Shown: positions 1 to 7,785 of the stretch, piece after piece
Position numbering within the stretch: position 1 is the first letter of the stretch
How the letters are laid out: the number at the start of each line of letters is the position of its first letter
Source: Flavobacteriales bacterium
Lineage (GTDB): Bacteria > Bacteroidota > Bacteroidia > Flavobacteriales > Flavobacteriaceae
Assembly: GCA_027031025.1 (NCBI GenBank)
Contig: JALVEJ010000092.1
Span: forward strand, 1-13,245
Direction: 5' to 3'
Length of the DNA: 13,245 nucleotides
Translations under genes and position numbers: made by a program
The notes under the pieces: generated by a model
Database searches by the model: none
What the model saw: only the letters and a program-made list of their open reading frames with translations
Told to the model about the DNA's origin: nothing

Positions 1-591
1 TATAGCTTCGCCACCCATTTTGGCAACGAATTTATTAGGGTCGTTGTTTTCCAAATATTCGTTATCAGCCGGCAATCTTTCCAATACTTCCTGATATTCC
101 TCTTCGGTCAAAAATTGCATTTTTTGTATCGGATTTCCTTCTGCATCAACAGCAGGACCGGGGTTAATTACTACGTAACGTTCGTAGTAAACAATCATTT
201 CCAGTTTCTTGGTAGGTAAACCGAGCAAATAGCCTATTTTATTGGGCAAAGAACGGAAATACCAAATATGCACCACCGGCACTACCAATTCAATATGACC
301 GACACGTTCTCTTCTGACTTTCTTTTCGGTAACTTCAACGCCACAACGGTCACAAACAATGCCTTTATATCTGATACGTTTGTATTTACCACAAGCACAT
401 TCATAATCTTTTATAGGGCCGAAAATGCGTTCACAAAACAACCCGTCTCTTTCTGGTTTATGAGTTCTATAGTTGATAGTTTCCGGTTTTAAAACTTCAC
501 CACGCGACGCTTTTTTGATACGTTCGGGGGATGATAAACCAATGGAAATTCTATCAAACTTAATAGTTGTATATTTTTTCTTTTTTGCCAT
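1..591 (-). CDS. rpoC: DNA-directed RNA polymerase subunit beta' (5' part, runs off window)
   Basis: This is the N-terminal 197 codons of the largest RNA polymerase subunit, which with RpoB forms the active-site cleft. The start ATG is at 591-589 and the frame is open to base 1, so the rest of the gene lies outside the window. The N-terminal zinc-binding module is visible: C65, C67, C80 and C83 in the sequence around ECACGKYKRIRY and GIVCDRCGVE, matching the four-cysteine site near residue 70 of the family. The following stretch (VGHIELVVPVVHIWYFRSLP) is the clamp region that closes over the DNA. The gene begins 14 bases after the rpoB stop, so the two are co-transcribed and probably translated in near-fixed ratio. 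The leader has no Shine-Dalgarno sequence, as usual in this phylum. Identity is certain; only completeness is limited. Confidence 0.98.
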   Translation of the reverse strand, partial: MAKKKKYTTIKFDRISIGLSSPERIKKASRGEVLKPETINYRTHKPERDGLFCERIFGPIKDYECACGKYKRIRYKGIVCDRCGVEVTEKKVRRERVGHIELVVPVVHIWYFRSLPNKIGYLLGLPTKKLEMIVYYERYVVINPGPAVDAEGNPIQKMQFLTEEEYQEVLERLPADNEYLENNDPNKFVAKMGGEAI

Positions 592-605
592 AATTATTGC
601 TTGTA

Positions 606-3600
606 TTAAAATTTATCTGTTTTGTTTTTTTCCAAAACATCATTACCTTCTTTATCTTCCAGACGGACATCGAGTCCCAGACCTTTCAATTCGTGCATCA
701 ACACATTAAAGGATTCGGGGATACCGGGTTCAGGCATGGTTTCACCTTTAACGATTGATTCGTAAGCTTTGGTTCGTCCCATGACATCATCGGATTTGAT
801 GGTTAACATTTCTTGAAGCGTATGAGATGCCCCATAAGCTTCTAATGCCCAAACTTCCATCTCACCGAGACGCTGACCACCGAATTGTGCTTTACCACCC
901 AAAGGTTGTTGTGTAATCAACGAGTAAGGTCCAATGGAACGGGCATGCATCTTGTCATCAATCATGTGACCGAGTTTCAGCATATATATTACGCCAACCG
1001 TGGCGGGTTGGTCAAAACGCTCACCGGTGCCGCCGTCATACAAATAGGTTTCACCAAATTCGGGTAAACCGGCTTCTTTGGTTAAAGCAATGATATCATC
1101 TTCTGAGGCACCGTCAAAAATGGGGGTAGCGAATTTTTTACCGGTTTTAAGACCAATCCAACCCAATACGGTTTCATATATCTGACCAATATTCATACGG
1201 GAAGGTACGCCAAGTGGATTTAATACGATATCGACCGGTGTGCCATCTTCCATAAACGGCATGTCTTCACGACGGACAATCTTGGCAACAATACCTTTGT
1301 TTCCGTGGCGTCCCGCCATTTTATCTCCTACTTTTAATTTACGTTTTTGAACGATAAAGATTTTGGCCAGTTTTAAAATTCCAGGAGGTAATTCATCACC
1401 GACACTGATGGCAAATTTCTCACGTCTTAAATTACCTTTCAATTGATTAACCCTGATTTTATAATTGTTAATCAATTCGGATATCAATTCATTTAAATGT
1501 TTGTCGGTAGTCCATGTTCCCATAGTCAAATGCTCGAAATCTTGAACGGCACTTAACATTTTGAGAGTGAACTTTTTACCTTTCGGGAAGATATCTTTTC
1601 CCAAATCATTTTTGACACCTTGCGCCGTTTTACCATTGACCAAAGCAAATAGCTTTTCAATCAATTTTTGACGCAAAGCTTCATATTTAGCTTCAAAATC
1701 TCTTTCGAGTTCTTCTATTTTAACTTTATCTTGTGCCGTTTTGCGACGGTCTTTAATAGAACGGGAAAATAATTTTTTATCGATAACTACACCTCTTAAA
1801 GATGGTGAAGCTTTTAATGACGCATCTTTAACGTCACCAGCTTTGTCACCGAAAATAGCCCGTAATAATTTTTCTTCGGGTGTCGGGTCCGACTCTCCTT
1901 TCGGGGTTACTTTACCGATTAAAATATCGCCCGGTTTTACTTCGGCACCGATACGAATCATACCATTTTCGTCCAAATCTTTGGTCGCTTCTTCACTGAC
2001 ATTGGGAATATCATTGGTCAATTCTTCTTGACCTAATTTGGTATCCCTTACTTCCAAAGCATGTTCAACAATATGTAATGAAGTGAAATAATCTTTTCTT
2101 ACGACATCTTCCGAAATAACAATAGCATCCTCAAAGTTATAGCCATTCCAAGGCATAAATGCTACACGCAAGTTACGACCTAATGCCAATTCACCTTTAT
2201 CGGTTGCATAGCCTTCGGTCAGAACTTGTCCTTTGGTTACACGGTCACCTTTTTTAACGATAGGCGTTAAGTTGATGGTTGTATTTTGATTGGTTTTTCT
2301 AAATTTTACCAACTCATAAACTTTCTCATCGTCGTCAAAACTAACCAAACGTTCTTCTTCGGTGCGGTCATACTTGATAACAATTTTTTTAGCATCGACA
2401 TAAGTTACAACCCCTTCACCTTCGGCATTAATCAAAATACGGGAATCTTGAACCAATTTTCTTTCCATACCGGTTCCTACTATTGGCGCTTCAGGCGTCA
2501 ATAACGGGACGGCTTGCCGCATCATGTTTGAGCCCATTAAGGCACGGTTAGCATCATTGTGTTCCAAAAACGGAATCAAAGAAGCCGAAATAGAGGCAAT
2601 TTGATTGGGTGCCACATCCATATAGTTGACTTCTTCTTTATCCACAACCGGAAAGTCACCTTCTTCACGTGCTACCAAATGGTCGGGTATGATGTTTCCT
2701 TCATCATCGGTTGGGGTCTCCGCTTGGGCAATTTTCATACCTTCTTCTTCTTCTGCCGTTAAATATTTAATAGGCTGATCATATTTAACTTTGGCATCTT
2801 CAACCTCACGATAAGGGGTTTCGATAAAGCCCATATCATTGATTTTGGCATAAACCGCCAAAGATGATATCAAACCGATATTCGGTCCTTCGGGCGTTTC
2901 TATAGGACATAAACGTCCGTAATGGGTATAATGCACATCACGCACCTCAAATCCGGCGCGTTCTCTGGATAAACCACCCGGTCCTAAAGCTGATAAACGC
3001 CGTTTGTGTGTAATTTCGGATAACGGGTTGGTTTGATCCATAAATTGAGACAACTGATTGGTCCCAAAGAAAGATTTGATAACCGATGACAGTGTTTTGG
3101 CATTGATTAAATCAATGGGCGTAAACACTTCATTGTCACGAACATTCATGCGTTCTCTAATGGTTCGAACCATACGTGCCAAACCTACTCCAAATTGTTG
3201 TGACAACTGTTCACCTACCGTTTTGACACGTCTGTTGGACAAGTGATCAATATCATCGACTTCGGTTTTTGAATTGATTAACTCAATCAATTGCTTAGTA
3301 ATGGTAATGATATCCTCTCGTGTTAAGACTTGCACATCAAGCGGGATATCCAAACCTAATTTTTTGTTAATTCTGTAACGACCGACTTCTCCTAGACTGT
3401 AACGTTGGTCAGAAAAGAATAATTTGTCAATGATACCACGTGCTGTTTCATCATCCGGCGGATCGGCATTTCGTAATAATCTATAGATATATTCAACCGC
3501 TTCGCTCTCAGAGTTGGTTGAATCTTTTTGTAAAGTATGGTAAATAATTGCAAAATCAGATTGGGATATATCTTCTTTATGCAATAGAATGGTCTTGGCA

Positions 3601-4487
3601 CCGGAATCTAAAATATCTTGTATGTGTTCTTTTTCGATAACGGTGTCACGGTCTAAGATAATTTCATTACGCTCAATAGACACGACTTCGCCGGTATCTT
3701 CATCCACAAAATCTTCATGCCAAGTTTTTAATAGTCGTGCTGCTAATTTTCGACCTATCACTTTTTTCAAACCGGTTTTAGAGACTTTAACTTCGTCTGC
3801 CAAGTCAAAAATTTCCAAAATATCTTTATCGCGTTCGTAACCGATGGCTCTCAGTAAGGTAGTAATAGGTAATTTCTTTTTCCGGTCGATATAGGCATAC
3901 ATGACATTGTTGATGTCTGTTGCAAATTCTATCCATGAACCTTTAAAGGGAATAATCCGGGCTGAATACAATTTAGTTCCGTTGGTATGTACGGATTGTC
4001 CGAAAAACACACCCGGTGAGCGGTGTAATTGCGAAACGATAACACGTTCGGCACCATTGATGACAAAAGTTCCGCGCGGTGTCATATAGGGGATGTTGCC
4101 CAAATAAACGTCTTGGACAACTGTTTCAAATTCTTCATGTTCCGGATCGTTACATTCCAATTTAAGGCGTGCTTTGAGTGGCACGCTGTAAGTTAAACCA
4201 CGCTCAATACATTCGTGGATAGAATAGCGCGGCGGATCGACAAAGTAGTCAAGGAATGATAACTCAAATTGGTTTCGGGTATCGGTAACCGGAAAATTGT
4301 CTTGAAAAGTTTTGTATAAACCCTCATTGTTTCTATTTTCGGGTTTGGTTTCCAATTGAAAAAAATCTTGAAAGGATTTTAATTGGATGGCTAACAAATC
4401 CGGGTATTCCGGAATGTTTTTAACAGATGAAAAATTGATTCTGTTATTAGTATCCTTTGTAGGAAGTTCTTTGTTAGTATTTGTCAT
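606..4487 (-). CDS. rpoB: DNA-directed RNA polymerase subunit beta
   Basis: This is the 1293-residue second-largest RNA polymerase subunit, full length for Bacteroidota. It forms one side of the catalytic cleft and carries the rifampicin pocket. The rifampicin region is clear (QLSQFMDQTNPLSEITHKRR from about residue 478). The usual resistance positions are wild type: D484, H494 and S499 correspond to E. coli D516, H526 and S531. The catalytic-cleft motif GDKMAGRHGNKGI holds K1056 and K1064, equivalent to E. coli K1065 and K1073. The N-terminus (NIPEYPDLLAIQLKSFQDFF) and the insert around residues 930-1010 read like flavobacterial RpoB. The ATG start at 4487 follows a 151-base gap from rplL that contains a long hairpin. 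No frameshift or truncation is seen. It is the penultimate gene of the cluster, just before rpoC. Confidence 0.99.
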   Translation of the reverse strand: MTNTNKELPTKDTNNRINFSSVKNIPEYPDLLAIQLKSFQDFFQLETKPENRNNEGLYKTFQDNFPVTDTRNQFELSFLDYFVDPPRYSIHECIERGLTYSVPLKARLKLECNDPEHEEFETVVQDVYLGNIPYMTPRGTFVINGAERVIVSQLHRSPGVFFGQSVHTNGTKLYSARIIPFKGSWIEFATDINNVMYAYIDRKKKLPITTLLRAIGYERDKDILEIFDLADEVKVSKTGLKKVIGRKLAARLLKTWHEDFVDEDTGEVVSIERNEIILDRDTVIEKEHIQDILDSGAKTILLHKEDISQSDFAIIYHTLQKDSTNSESEAVEYIYRLLRNADPPDDETARGIIDKLFFSDQRYSLGEVGRYRINKKLGLDIPLDVQVLTREDIITITKQLIELINSKTEVDDIDHLSNRRVKTVGEQLSQQFGVGLARMVRTIRERMNVRDNEVFTPIDLINAKTLSSVIKSFFGTNQLSQFMDQTNPLSEITHKRRLSALGPGGLSRERAGFEVRDVHYTHYGRLCPIETPEGPNIGLISSLAVYAKINDMGFIETPYREVEDAKVKYDQPIKYLTAEEEEGMKIAQAETPTDDEGNIIPDHLVAREEGDFPVVDKEEVNYMDVAPNQIASISASLIPFLEHNDANRALMGSNMMRQAVPLLTPEAPIVGTGMERKLVQDSRILINAEGEGVVTYVDAKKIVIKYDRTEEERLVSFDDDEKVYELVKFRKTNQNTTINLTPIVKKGDRVTKGQVLTEGYATDKGELALGRNLRVAFMPWNGYNFEDAIVISEDVVRKDYFTSLHIVEHALEVRDTKLGQEELTNDIPNVSEEATKDLDENGMIRIGAEVKPGDILIGKVTPKGESDPTPEEKLLRAIFGDKAGDVKDASLKASPSLRGVVIDKKLFSRSIKDRRKTAQDKVKIEELERDFEAKYEALRQKLIEKLFALVNGKTAQGVKNDLGKDIFPKGKKFTLKMLSAVQDFEHLTMGTWTTDKHLNELISELINNYKIRVNQLKGNLRREKFAISVGDELPPGILKLAKIFIVQKRKLKVGDKMAGRHGNKGIVAKIVRREDMPFMEDGTPVDIVLNPLGVPSRMNIGQIYETVLGWIGLKTGKKFATPIFDGASEDDIIALTKEAGLPEFGETYLYDGGTGERFDQPATVGVIYMLKLGHMIDDKMHARSIGPYSLITQQPLGGKAQFGGQRLGEMEVWALEAYGASHTLQEMLTIKSDDVMGRTKAYESIVKGETMPEPGIPESFNVLMHELKGLGLDVRLEDKEGNDVLEKNKTDKF

Positions 4488-4528
4488 ATCGGTAGGACAA
4501 AATTAAAGGTTATCAAAATGTTAAAACA

Positions 4529-4541
4529 GCTGAAAATCAGC
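4529..4541 (-). promoter_or_regulatory. Small hairpin in the rpoB leader
   Basis: The arms GCTGA and TCAGC are a perfect 5-bp inverted repeat with a 3-base loop, 42 bases before the rpoB start. On the transcribed strand it is followed by TGTTTTAAC, which is only moderately U-rich. It could be a weak attenuator or simply a structural element of the leader. I see no known motif in it. Confidence 0.3.
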
Positions 4542-4575
4542 ACAAAAAGAGCGTTACATATTTTATATGCAAAAT

Positions 4576-4616
4576 GGTTTAGGTCTATCCCGAGACTGAT
4601 CGGGAAGACCTAAACC
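4576..4616 (-). promoter_or_regulatory. Long hairpin in the rplL-rpoB intergenic region
   Basis: Two arms pair over 17 base pairs with a single bulged base: GGTTTAGGTCT (4576-4586) with AGACCTAAACC (4606-4616), then TCCCGA with TCGGGA, closing a 6-base loop. No T tract follows on the transcribed strand (ATTTTGC follows), so it does not look like a simple terminator. In E. coli the same gap carries an attenuator and an RNase III processing site that set the L12 to RNA polymerase ratio. By position this hairpin may do the same job here, which is inference. The sequence of the hairpin is clear; its function is not shown. Confidence 0.6.
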
Positions 4617-4638
4617 AAAAAAATATGCTATGTTAGAA

Positions 4639-5016
4639 CTACTTAAGCTCTACTTCGGCACCGGCTTCTTCTAAAGATTTTTTGATGCCTTCGGCTTCAT
4701 CTTTAGAAACACCTTCTTTAACAGGTGCAGGAGCACTGTCGACTACCGCTTTGGCTTCTTTAAGACCTAATCCGGTTAACTCTTTTACTAATTTAACAAC
4801 TGCTAATTTAGAAGAGCCGGGAGCTTTAAGAATAACATCAAATTCGGTTTTTTCTTCAGCGCCTTCTTCGCCACCGCCTGCTGCGGGACCTGCTACTGCT
4901 ACTGCAGCTGCTGCTGGTTCTATGCCGTATTCTTCTTTCATAATATCGGCTAATTCGTTAACTTCTTTTACAGTTAAGTTAACTAATTGTTCTGCTAATG
5001 CTTTTAAATCTGCCAT
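4639..5016 (-). CDS. rplL: 50S ribosomal protein L7/L12
   Basis: This 125-residue acidic stalk protein forms dimers that bind L10 and recruit translation GTPases such as EF-Tu and EF-G to the ribosome. The three-part layout is visible: an N-terminal dimerisation helix region (about residues 1-33), an Ala/Gly-rich flexible hinge (about 34-52, with PAAAAVAVAGPAAGGG), and the globular C-terminal domain (about 56-125). The C-terminal domain carries the conserved KLAVVKLVKELTGLGLKEAK stretch that contacts the factors. Length and sequence are typical. It starts 48 bases after rplJ and precedes the long rplL-rpoB gap with its hairpin, as expected for a gene made in excess of its neighbours. Confidence 0.98.
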   Translation of the reverse strand: MADLKALAEQLVNLTVKEVNELADIMKEEYGIEPAAAAVAVAGPAAGGGEEGAEEKTEFDVILKAPGSSKLAVVKLVKELTGLGLKEAKAVVDSAPAPVKEGVSKDEAEGIKKSLEEAGAEVELK

Positions 5017-5064
5017 TTTCTATCGTTTTTATAGTTTAAAAATTAATTTTTAAGTAATAAGTAT

Positions 5065-5589
5065 TTATTCAGACTTCTCTGATAAAGTTTTCAAAATACC
5101 TGCAAGCTTACCACCACCTGATTTAAGTGCGGATATAACATTTTTAGCAGGGGATTGTAACAATCCGATTAATTCGCCAAGCAATTCCTCTTTTGACTTG
5201 ATATTAACTAAAGTATTAAGTTGGTCATCACCTATATAAATAGACTCTTCAATCCAAGCACCTTTTAATACAGGTTTTTCAGATTTTTTTCTAAAATTTT
5301 TAATGATTTTTGCAGGTTGATTGCCAACATTGGACAACATCAAAGCTGAATTGCCTTTTAAAATATCTCGTAAATCACCAAATTCTTTATTTGATTGATC
5401 CATTGCTTGCTGCAACATCGTATTTTTTACAACTTGCAATTTGACATCACTACCATAACAAGCACGGCGTAAATCAGAAGTAATTTGGGCATTTAACCCT
5501 AAGATATCCACGATATATATAACCTCGTAATCGGACAATTTTTGGGTTAGTTCTTCTATTAATTGAGCTTTTTGTTCTCTTGTTCTCAT
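5065..5589 (-). CDS. rplJ: 50S ribosomal protein L10
   Basis: This 174-residue protein anchors the L7/L12 stalk to 23S rRNA near the L11 site. The N-terminal part (MRTREQKAQLIEELTQKLSD, then VKLQVVKNTMLQQAM) is the rRNA-binding domain of the family. The C-terminal portion (VISALKSGGGKLAGILKTLS) is the helix that binds L12 dimers. Length is typical. Only 23 bases separate it from rplA. The long structured L10 autoregulatory leader known from E. coli and many other bacteria therefore has no room in the gap and would have to sit inside rplA or be absent. No internal promoter is seen before it. Confidence 0.97.
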   Translation of the reverse strand: MRTREQKAQLIEELTQKLSDYEVIYIVDILGLNAQITSDLRRACYGSDVKLQVVKNTMLQQAMDQSNKEFGDLRDILKGNSALMLSNVGNQPAKIIKNFRKKSEKPVLKGAWIEESIYIGDDQLNTLVNIKSKEELLGELIGLLQSPAKNVISALKSGGGKLAGILKTLSEKSE

Positions 5590-5612
5590 CGATTGAATTT
5601 TTTGGGTCTTAA

Positions 5613-6302
5613 TTAGACACTTTTAGGATCCACTTTAATACCTGGACTCATGGTTGATGACAAACTGATACTCTTCATATACGTGCCTTTGGCAGCCGAA
5701 GGTTTCAGTTTGTTTAAAGTGGTAATTAGTTCTGCGGCATTTTCTTTCAATTTATCGGCAGTAAAAGATTTTTTACCGATAGCTGCATGAACAATACCGG
5801 TTTTATCCACTTTAAAGTCGATTTTACCGGCTTTGACTTCTTTAACCGCTTTACCGACTTCCATAGTAACCGTTCCGGTTTTAGGATTAGGCATCAAGCC
5901 ACGCGGTCCTAAAATTCGTCCTAAAGGTCCTAATTTTCTCATAACAGCAGGCATGGTGATAATAACATCGACATCGGTCCAACCACCTTTAATTTTATCA
6001 AGGTATTCGTCCAATCCGACATAATCGGCACCGGCTGCTTTTGCTTCTTCTTCTTTATCAGGTGTAACCAATGCTAATACTTTTTTATCTTTTCCGGTTC
6101 CGTGCGGTAAGGTTACCACACCACGCACCATTTGATTAGCTTTTCGCGGGTCAACACCTAATCTTACAGCAATATCAATAGATTCATCAAAATTAGCATT
6201 AGAAATTTCTTTCACTAATTTTGTAGCTTCTTCCAAAGAATAAACTTTGTTTTTATCTAATTTTGATAATGCTTCTCTTCTTTTTTTGCTTAATCTTGCC
6301 AT
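5613..6302 (-). CDS. rplA: 50S ribosomal protein L1
   Basis: This 229-residue protein forms the mobile L1 stalk that helps move deacylated tRNA out of the E site. In other bacteria it also represses its own operon by binding the rplK leader. Family hallmarks are visible: FDESIDIAVRLGVDPRKANQ near residue 38, the VTLPHGTGK motif near residue 63, and the strongly conserved GPRGLMPNPKTGTV near residue 133. Length and start (ATG at 6302) are standard. It lies 14 bases after rplK and is clearly co-transcribed with it. No obvious copy of the L1 rRNA target is seen in the rplK leader. Confidence 0.98.
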   Translation of the reverse strand: MARLSKKRREALSKLDKNKVYSLEEATKLVKEISNANFDESIDIAVRLGVDPRKANQMVRGVVTLPHGTGKDKKVLALVTPDKEEEAKAAGADYVGLDEYLDKIKGGWTDVDVIITMPAVMRKLGPLGRILGPRGLMPNPKTGTVTMEVGKAVKEVKAGKIDFKVDKTGIVHAAIGKKSFTADKLKENAAELITTLNKLKPSAAKGTYMKSISLSSTMSPGIKVDPKSV

Positions 6303-6316
6303 TTTCTAAAATCGTT

Positions 6317-6757
6317 TTAATTAAAAGGATTATCACCGTCAATAGTTAATCCCATTGACCTTGCGGTTCCAGCTACCATCTTCATAGCCGACTCTACACT
6401 AAATGCGTTTAAATCGGGCATTTTGTCTTCTGCAATTTGTCTGACTTGTTCCCAAGTGACACTGCCTACTTTTTTTCGGTTCGGTTCGCCGGATCCTTTT
6501 TTGATTTTAGCCGCTTCCATTAATTGGACGGCAGCGGGTGGCGTTTTAACGACAAAATCAAAAGATTTGTCTTTATAAACATTAATGGCTACAGGCAACA
6601 CTTTACCCATTTTGTCTTGCGTTCTGGCATTAAATTGCTTGCAAAACTCCATGATATTAACGCCTGCGGCACCTAATGCGGGTCCAACCGGTGGCGAAGG
6701 ATTCGCTTGACCTCCCCGAATTTGTAATTTAATTACTTTACTTATTTCTTTTGCCAT
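6317..6757 (-). CDS. rplK: 50S ribosomal protein L11
   Basis: This 146-residue protein binds the GTPase-associated region of 23S rRNA, beside the L10-L12 stalk, and is the site through which RelA-type enzymes and thiopeptide antibiotics act. The N-terminal proline-rich stretch PSPPVGPALGAAGVNIMEFC (from about residue 20) is the diagnostic L11 motif, and the C-terminal rRNA-binding domain (about 75-146, with GSGEPNRKKVGSVTWEQV) is complete. The ATG at 6757 is preceded by an A-rich leader and by a hairpin with a T run. It is the first ribosomal protein gene after nusG. Confidence 0.98.
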   Translation of the reverse strand: MAKEISKVIKLQIRGGQANPSPPVGPALGAAGVNIMEFCKQFNARTQDKMGKVLPVAINVYKDKSFDFVVKTPPAAVQLMEAAKIKKGSGEPNRKKVGSVTWEQVRQIAEDKMPDLNAFSVESAMKMVAGTARSMGLTIDGDNPFN

Positions 6758-6775
6758 TTCTGATATGTTTTTTAC

Positions 6776-6809
6776 AAAAAAAACTATTATTGTGGAAGCT
6801 TAATAGTTT
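6776..6809 (-). terminator. Terminator- or attenuator-like hairpin between nusG and rplK
   Basis: On the transcribed strand AAACTATTA (6809-6801) pairs perfectly with TAATAGTTT (6789-6781) around an 11-base loop. The 3' arm runs straight into more T, giving eight T in a row. This is the form of an intrinsic terminator, but the stem is AT-rich and should be weak, and essential genes lie downstream. Partial termination or attenuation at the start of the ribosomal protein genes is the most likely role. This is inference from structure and position. Confidence 0.4.
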
Positions 6810-6824
6810 AATATGCGTAACAGT

Positions 6825-7373
6825 TTATACTTTTTTAACTTCAAAAAATCCTAATTCCAAAGGTGTTTTTCGGCCAAAAAATTTAACCATTACGGTAACT
6901 TTTTTGCGATCTTTATTCACCTCTTCAATAGTTCCGTCAAAACCTTTAAAAGGTCCATCAGTGACAGTAACAGCGTCTCCAACCTTATAAGGTATAACGA
7001 TATTATCATCATTCATAGCCAATTCGTCAAGCTTACCTAAAATACGATTTACTTCTTTTTTGCTCAAAGGCATAGGGTCACCACCTTTGACACCGCTTAA
7101 AAAGCCCATTACACCGGGTATGGATTTAATGACGTGCGGTAATTCGCCGGACAAATTAGCCTCTATGTATATGTAACCCGGAAAAAGGGTTTTATCTTTT
7201 TGAATGCGTTTTCCATTTCTAATTTGAACCACTTTTTCGGTAGGCACCAAAATATCACCAACGTAATCTTCTAAATTATTACGTTGAATTTCGTTTTCAA
7301 TGAGCTTTTGTATTTTGGCTTCTTTGCCGCTAATGACTTTAACGACATACCATTTTTTAACTTGATCACTCAT
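6825..7373 (-). CDS. nusG: Transcription termination/antitermination protein NusG
   Basis: This 182-residue factor binds the RNA polymerase clamp and links it to the ribosome or Rho. The N-terminal NGN domain is clear (KKWYVVKVISGKEAKIQKLI at residues 6-25, LFPGYIYIE near 63). The C-terminal KOW domain follows (VGDAVTVTDGPFKGFDGTIE near 131-150). Length is normal. No extra domain is inserted, so this is housekeeping NusG rather than a specialised paralog of the kind found in capsule loci. It begins 6 bases after the secE stop, the usual secE-nusG pairing. Confidence 0.98.
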   Translation of the reverse strand: MSDQVKKWYVVKVISGKEAKIQKLIENEIQRNNLEDYVGDILVPTEKVVQIRNGKRIQKDKTLFPGYIYIEANLSGELPHVIKSIPGVMGFLSGVKGGDPMPLSKKEVNRILGKLDELAMNDDNIVIPYKVGDAVTVTDGPFKGFDGTIEEVNKDRKKVTVMVKFFGRKTPLELGFFEVKKV

Positions 7374-7379
7374 CTAATT

Positions 7380-7580
7380 TTAGCTTTTTATTAGCTTATA
7401 ATAAGCTTGCAATACATATCTGAATACGTAATCGACAGCAGCAATAAATATGGAGAAAATAGCAGAAAATACCGCTACTACAATGGTCATTTTATACACT
7501 TCATCCCATTTGGGCCAAACGACATGATTGGTTAATTCTTCGTAAGCGCCTTTTACATATTCTATAAATTGTTTAAGCAT
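7380..7580 (-). CDS. secE: Protein translocase subunit SecE
   Basis: This 66-residue single-span membrane subunit of the SecYEG channel clamps the two halves of SecY. The short amphipathic segment with the conserved VVWPKWDEVYK motif (residues 20-30) precedes one transmembrane helix (about 32-56), as in short SecE proteins of most bacteria. I chose the ATG at 7580. The frame is open further upstream, but the extra codons would run into the tRNA-Trp gene and are not protein-like. The gene lies 32 bases after the tRNA and 6 bases before nusG. Confidence 0.95.
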   Translation of the reverse strand: MLKQFIEYVKGAYEELTNHVVWPKWDEVYKMTIVVAVFSAIFSIFIAAVDYVFRYVLQAYYKLIKS

Positions 7581-7612
7581 TGCTTTAATTTTAAATATTG
7601 AAACATCTTGTG

Positions 7613-7685
7613 CACGGGTGGAGAGACTCGAACTCCCGACACCCGGTTTTGGAGACCGGTGCTCTACCAACTGAGCTACACCCGT
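7613..7685 (-). tRNA. trnW: tRNA-Trp (anticodon CCA)
   Basis: The 73-base gene folds as a complete cloverleaf. The acceptor arms ACGGGTG and CACCCGT pair fully, the D arm is GCTC/GAGC, and the anticodon stem CCGGT/ACCGG holds the loop CTCCAAA with anticodon CCA. The T arm is GGGAG with the loop TTCGAGT. CCA is not encoded. It lies between tuf and secE, so it is probably cut from the same transcript. Confidence 0.97.
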
Positions 7686-7691
7686 TTAAAC

Positions 7692-7711
7692 GGATACCAA
7701 ATTAAGTATCC
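7692..7711 (-). other. Small inverted repeat before tRNA-Trp
   Basis: GGATAC and GTATCC form a perfect 6-bp inverted repeat with an 8-base loop, ending 7 bases upstream of the mature tRNA-Trp 5' end. It may help processing of the tuf-tRNA-Trp transcript, or it may be chance. No known motif is recognised. Confidence 0.3.
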
Positions 7712-7720
7712 TAATTTATA

Positions 7721-7756
7721 GAGAATTTGAAGCCCTGATAAGGACTTCAAATTCTC
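7721..7756 (-). terminator. Strong hairpin downstream of tuf
   Basis: The arms GAGAATTTGAAG (7721-7732) and CTTCAAATTCTC (7745-7756) form a perfect 12-bp stem with a 12-base loop, starting 29 bases after the tuf stop. No T tract follows on either strand, so it may be a partial terminator or an mRNA 3'-end stabiliser separating abundant tuf mRNA from tRNA-Trp/secE. The inverted repeat is clear; the role is inferred. Confidence 0.5.
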
Positions 7757-7785
7757 AAATAAAATTTATATGATAGAACTTAAAT

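Noticed and set aside
3006..3060. Possible rifampicin-resistance mutations in rpoB
   Set aside because: The residues at the classic positions (D484, H494, S499) are wild type.
4498..4505. TAATTTTG as a -7 element for a separate rpoB promoter
   Set aside because: It matches the consensus but has no TTG at the right distance, and would leave only a few bases before the start codon.
4682..5053. Plus-strand open frame opposite rplL
   Set aside because: It is the shadow of the Ala-rich L12 gene, with no promoter or family resemblance. The other plus-strand frames over rpoB, rplA and tuf are the same kind of shadow.
7581..7670. Longer N-terminus for SecE
   Set aside because: The extra codons run through tRNA-Trp and are not SecE-like; the ATG at 7580 gives the normal short form.
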